Shown piece by piece: positions 6,413 through 8,535 of a stretch of DNA of 8,535 nucleotides. Where the stretch lies: contig JAGLNZ010000061.1 of the NCBI GenBank assembly GCA_023139225.1, forward strand, positions 1 to 8,535. Direction: 5' to 3'. The DNA is from Desulfobacula sp. (lineage in GTDB: Bacteria > Desulfobacterota > Desulfobacteria > Desulfobacterales > Desulfobacteraceae). The translations under genes were made by a program, and so were the position numbers. The notes under the pieces were generated by a model, which was not told the DNA's origin, made no database searches, and saw only the letters and a list, made by a program, of their open reading frames with translations. The stretch's first letter is position 1, and every line of letters starts with the position of its first letter.

Positions 6413-6467
6413 GCGATTTGCCTGACTAAAGGGCTTTTCGCGAAGATGTCGTCAGATTTTTAATCGC
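6413..6467. repeat. Nested inverted repeat, possible structured leader RNA
   Basis: Outer arms GCGATT (6413-6418) and AATCGC (6462-6467) enclose inner arms CTGAC (6422-6426) and GTCAG (6451-6455). The apical part holds the self-complementary TTCGCGAA (6437-6444). Together they form an interrupted stem-loop of 55 nt in an otherwise AT-rich gap. It matches no riboswitch class I recognise. Confidence 0.45.
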
Positions 6468-6477
6468 TTGGTATGGT

Positions 6478-6501
6478 GTTTGCTAATTATCAAACTATAA
6501 A
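6478..6501 (+). promoter_or_regulatory. Fnr/Crp-like palindromic operator with adjacent -10 box
   Basis: GTTTGCTAATTATCAAAC (6478-6495) is an 18-bp palindrome with one mismatched pair. It contains TTGCT-N4-ATCAA, nine of ten bases of the Fnr-type consensus TTGAT-N4-ATCAA. TATAAA (6496-6501) abuts it and would serve as a -10 box, which places the palindrome between -35 and -10, a position that fits repression better than activation. The start codon of the 68-aa gene is 38 bp downstream. Confidence 0.48.
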
Positions 6502-6539
6502 GGCAATAAAAATCCAGAAGGGATACAGGAGGATAAAAG

Positions 6540-6746
6540 ATGGCTAAGTCTAAAGTTGGAAATAAAGGAAAAAGTGTTGAAACATTCAATCCCTGCTTTG
6601 CTTTGAAATCTCAAAATGAGATTTACTATCAAATGGCCTCGATTTTAAAAGAGGCTGCCAGGGATAAGAATAATATAGAGGAAGAAATTTTCAGCAAATT
6701 GCTGACAGACAGTCAGCCCAATATTTTTATGGAAAATTCTTTATAA
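6540..6746 (+). CDS. Small protein of unknown function (68 aa)
   Basis: I do not recognise this protein. It is likely real: AGGAGG (6527-6532) sits seven bases before the ATG, the best ribosome-binding site in the window, and a palindrome plus -10-like box lies just upstream. The first 12 residues are basic (four lysines) and probably disordered. A single cysteine (Cys19) lies in FNPCFALK, and residues 25-56 look helical and charged (QNEIYYQMASILKEAARDK then NNIEEEIFSKLL). There is no signal peptide, membrane segment or metal-binding cluster. It is followed after 105 bp by desulfoferrodoxin on the same strand and may share its transcript, so a role in the oxidative-stress response is a guess from context only. 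Confidence 0.7.
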   Translation: MAKSKVGNKGKSVETFNPCFALKSQNEIYYQMASILKEAARDKNNIEEEIFSKLLTDSQPNIFMENSL

Positions 6747-6758
6747 TTAATTATAAAG
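6739..6758. repeat. Perfect 20-bp AT-rich palindrome over the small gene's stop codon
   Basis: CTTTATAATTAATTATAAAG is identical to its reverse complement over all 20 bases and contains the stop codon (6744-6746) of the 68-aa protein. A GGTTTT stretch follows. It could be an operator for the desulfoferrodoxin gene 93 bp downstream, or a weak stem. The base composition makes short palindromes common, but 20 perfect bases is long. Confidence 0.5.
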
Positions 6759-6851
6759 GTTTTAAGATCTTTGTTCACCTGTTTTCTGGAATTTAAACAT
6801 TATTTTGAACTGCTGCAACAATAGCAGAACCTAAAAAAAGGAGAGGTAAGA

Positions 6852-7232
6852 ATGGCTGAGCAACTTGGTATTTATAAATGCGGTAAATGCGGAAACATCG
6901 TACAGGTCCTTCACGGGGAAAAACCACCGGTCATGTGTTGCGGACAACCAATGGATCGACTGGTTGAAAATACAGTGGATGCAGCACTGGAAAAACATGT
7001 GCCTGTGGTTGAAAAAATTGACGGCGGATATTTGGTAAAGGTCGGCAGCGTTGCCCATCCCATGGGGAATGATCACTGGATCGAGTGGATTGAGCTTGTT
7101 TCAGAGGATAATATGTTTGTACAAAGACTGATGCTGTCACCGACAAGTGCGCCTGAAGCCCAATTTAAAACCGATGCTGTTAAAGTTGAAGCAAGGGCCT
7201 ATTGTAATCTTCACGGCCTTTGGAAATCTTAA
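6852..7232 (+). CDS. dfx: Desulfoferrodoxin (class I superoxide reductase)
   Basis: A 126-aa protein, the standard length of the two-iron enzyme. It reduces superoxide to hydrogen peroxide without making O2, usually with electrons from rubredoxin, in the cytoplasm of anaerobes. The N-terminal desulforedoxin domain has the FeCys4 ligands C10-G-K-C13 and C29-C30. The catalytic Fe site has the full His4Cys set: His49 (in EKHVP with the catalytic Lys48), His69 (AHPM), His75 (NDHWIEWIE), Cys118 and His121 (CNLHGLW). All key residues are present. AGGAG (6839-6843) precedes the ATG. It is followed by a strong terminator, so it ends its transcript. No stand-alone rubredoxin gene lies beside it here, although rubredoxin genes often do in sulfate reducers. 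Confidence 0.98.
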   Translation: MAEQLGIYKCGKCGNIVQVLHGEKPPVMCCGQPMDRLVENTVDAALEKHVPVVEKIDGGYLVKVGSVAHPMGNDHWIEWIELVSEDNMFVQRLMLSPTSAPEAQFKTDAVKVEARAYCNLHGLWKS

Positions 7233-7255
7233 GCTAATTTAAACGAATCAATTTT

Positions 7256-7300
7256 AAACCCCATAGTACTGATCAAGCCAAGGTACTATGGGGTTTTAAT
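7256..7300. terminator. Bidirectional rho-independent terminator
   Basis: AAACCCCATAGTAC (7256-7269) pairs perfectly with GTACTATGGGGTTT (7283-7296), a 14-bp stem with a 13-nt loop. A TTTTAATTT run follows on the plus strand and a TTTAAAATT run on the minus strand. It lies between the convergent desulfoferrodoxin and rubrerythrin-like genes and should stop transcription from both. Confidence 0.92.
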
Positions 7301-7320
7301 TTGATTTAAAATTAATAGTA

Positions 7321-7788
7321 TTATTCAGTCAGTTTATCTGCAAGAAGCCTGATATGACTCATTTCTTCCTTAATAATATCTTCAATCTTTGACTGGCCGA
7401 ATTTTGCAGGTACCAGTTCTTTAATTCCCAGGTAAAACGCAATGGAATCTTTCTCTGCCTGAATCGCAGTGCTCAATATGCCTTTAAAGCTGTTATCGGG
7501 CTGTTCTTTTTCAAAGAAGATCCTGGTATCGGCAAGTGCCTTAAGATAAAGGGCGTTTTCATCATCAGGATCAAAGGTGGTGGGAAATGCTTCTTTATCT
7601 TTTAATTCTTTTTGCATGTTGGCAAAGGTTGCTTCATGATCGTCTTCCATGGAAGCCAATTCAAGAAGAAATTGTTTGTGTTTTTCTTCTTCCATCAGTT
7701 TTGCAGCATCCCGGTAAAATATTGCACCATTTTGTTCAATTTTTATTGCAATTTCAAAAATATCATTTGCATTAAACTCGTTAGCCAT
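7321..7788 (-). CDS. Rubrerythrin-like ferritin-fold diiron protein without rubredoxin domain
   Basis: A 155-aa four-helix protein. The diiron ligands expected for the rubrerythrin family are visible: Glu18 (AIKIEQNG), the E48-D-D-H51 pair (SMEDDHE), Glu112 (AEKDSIAFY) and the E142-M-S-H145 pair (KEEMSHIRLL). This is the 'erythrin' domain that reduces hydrogen peroxide, or in some proteins O2, at a diiron centre. The C-terminal rubredoxin domain of true rubrerythrin is absent, so electrons must come from a separate carrier. It lies 3 bp after the fprA stop codon, with AAAGG as ribosome-binding site inside the end of fprA, so the two are cotranscribed and probably act on O2 and peroxide in turn. 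Peroxidase function is inferred from family and context; iron storage is an alternative. Confidence 0.9.
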   Translation of the reverse strand: MANEFNANDIFEIAIKIEQNGAIFYRDAAKLMEEEKHKQFLLELASMEDDHEATFANMQKELKDKEAFPTTFDPDDENALYLKALADTRIFFEKEQPDNSFKGILSTAIQAEKDSIAFYLGIKELVPAKFGQSKIEDIIKEEMSHIRLLADKLTE

Positions 7789-7791
7789 TTT

Positions 7792-8535
7792 TTATAACCT
7801 TTCCTTTAATGTTTTAGCTATTTTTACACCCAGATCAAAACATCTGTTTAAATCATCTTCATCTGGAACATATTGAACTTTAACGCCGTCGTCAATAATA
7901 TCCAGTTTCATTTCAGAAAAATTTTTATTAAGAATTTTTACTGCTTCACCGCTCCATCCGTAAGAACCAAATGCAGCCGCTATTTTATTCTGAGGGCGCA
8001 GCCCCTTGATATACGTCATGACATCCGCGATCACAGGGAAAATGCCGTTATTGAGAGTAGGAGAACCCACAACGATAGCGCCTGCTTCAACAATTTCAGT
8101 TATAATATCACTTCTATGCCACTTCCTGGTGTTCATGAGTCTTACATTCACATCTTCCGACTCAATACCACTGGTAATGGATCGGGCCATCTTGGTCGTG
8201 CTGTCCCACATGGAGTCAAAAATGACAACCACCTTTTTTGTCGGCTCCTGTTTGGACCATTTGTCATAGGCCTCAATAATTTTGGAGGGGTTGTCCCTCC
8301 AGATGATACCATGATCCGGACAAATCATATTGATCTTCAGGTTCATTTTTGCAACATCTTTTAAAAGTGCCTGTACTCTTGATGAGAAGTGAAGAAGAAT
8401 ATTGGCATAGTACTTTCTTGCGTGGGGGATGATTTCATCACCGATTTCATCATCAAAGAATTTGTCTCCGGCATAGTGCTGTCCAAAGGCATCGCTGGAA
8501 AAAAGGATGGCATCATCCACAAGATAGGTGAACAT
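7792..8535 (-). CDS. fprA: FprA-type A flavoprotein (flavodiiron protein), C-terminal part
   Basis: The frame runs to the window edge, giving 247 residues; about 150 N-terminal residues lie beyond it. Flavodiiron proteins have a metallo-beta-lactamase-like diiron domain and a flavodoxin domain and reduce O2 to water or NO to N2O using rubredoxin electrons. Visible are the end of the diiron domain, FSSDAFGQH with ligand Asp15 and CPDHGIIWR with ligand His75, then a flavodoxin domain (about 101-247) with the phosphate loop SMWDSTTKM, SPTLNNG and FGSYGWSGEA. The ATG at the very edge corresponds to an internal Met of the family (MFTYL), not the start, because the HxExD ligand motif must lie upstream. 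There is no C-terminal rubredoxin or flavin-reductase extension. The rubrerythrin-like gene follows after 3 bp. Confidence 0.96.
   Translation of the reverse strand: MFTYLVDDAILFSSDAFGQHYAGDKFFDDEIGDEIIPHARKYYANILLHFSSRVQALLKDVAKMNLKINMICPDHGIIWRDNPSKIIEAYDKWSKQEPTKKVVVIFDSMWDSTTKMARSITSGIESEDVNVRLMNTRKWHRSDIITEIVEAGAIVVGSPTLNNGIFPVIADVMTYIKGLRPQNKIAAAFGSYGWSGEAVKILNKNFSEMKLDIIDDGVKVQYVPDEDDLNRCFDLGVKIAKTLKERL

Larger units (their letters stand above)
6207..6539. other. AT-rich non-coding leader region with several inverted repeats
   Basis: No supportable gene is found in these 333 bp. Contents in order are: a 14-bp AT palindrome over the kinase stop (6203-6216); a possible promoter TTGAAA (6220-6225) with TAGTAT (6244-6249); a CTCAAG direct repeat (6255 and 6263); a hairpin at 6357-6372 followed by a T-run; a nested inverted repeat at 6413-6467; an Fnr-like palindrome at 6478-6495 touching a TATAAA; and AGGAGG (6527-6532) seven bases before the ATG of the next gene. 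Confidence 0.6.

Noticed and set aside
6810..6827. CTGCT/AGCAG hairpin before desulfoferrodoxin
   Set aside because: The 5-bp stem has no T-run, lies just before the ribosome-binding site and is short enough to be chance.
7873..8364. 163-codon open frame on the plus strand
   Set aside because: It is antisense to fprA, whose family motifs are clear throughout the same interval.
1..8535. CRISPR array, tRNA/rRNA, insertion sequence or prophage
   Set aside because: No regularly spaced repeats, cloverleaf-like sequence, transposase or phage-like protein was seen on either strand.

Overview
The window reads like chromosomal DNA of a strictly anaerobic, probably sulfate-reducing Desulfobacterota bacterium (Desulfobacula/Desulfobacter-like). 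The basis is the gene content: desulfoferrodoxin, an FprA-type A flavoprotein, a rubrerythrin-like diiron protein, rubrerythrin-type rubredoxin domains fused to other proteins, a non-plant ferredoxin:thioredoxin reductase catalytic subunit and an anaerobe-type FMN hydroxy-acid oxidoreductase. The species assignment is inference. No rRNA, tRNA, CRISPR array, insertion sequence or phage gene was seen.

Layout. (1) 1-369, + strand: the C-terminal part of an exonuclease III. (2) 2872-414, - strand: a tight four-gene run, glutaredoxin > FTR catalytic subunit > citrate synthase > rubredoxin-domain/DUF2231-like membrane protein. (3) 2873-3181: a 309-bp divergent control region with a sigma-54-like site facing the glutaredoxin operon and two direct repeats in front of the rightward operon. 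(4) 3182-6206, + strand: rubredoxin-domain FMN oxidoreductase > flavodoxin > zinc-finger thioredoxin > APH-fold kinase, with overlaps or short gaps throughout. (5) 6207-6539: a 333-bp AT-rich non-coding stretch with a hairpin, a long nested inverted repeat and an Fnr-like palindrome just before a 68-aa unknown protein (6540-6746). (6) 6852-7232: class I desulfoferrodoxin, ending at a strong bidirectional terminator. (7) 8535-7321, - strand: fprA (5' end cut off by the window) followed by a rubrerythrin-like protein.

How the genes fit together. Desulfoferrodoxin removes superoxide. FprA reduces O2 (or NO). The diiron protein probably handles peroxide. Exonuclease III repairs oxidised DNA. Glutaredoxin/FTR and thioredoxin manage protein thiols, and flavodoxin carries electrons. 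In sulfate reducers rubredoxin normally feeds FprA and desulfoferrodoxin. No stand-alone rubredoxin gene is visible, but two divergently transcribed proteins carry rubrerythrin-type rubredoxin domains on their N-termini, one fused to an FMN dehydrogenase domain and one to a membrane domain. The least explained parts are those two fusions, the citrate synthase and APH-fold kinase inside redox operons, the 68-aa protein, and the palindromes around it.
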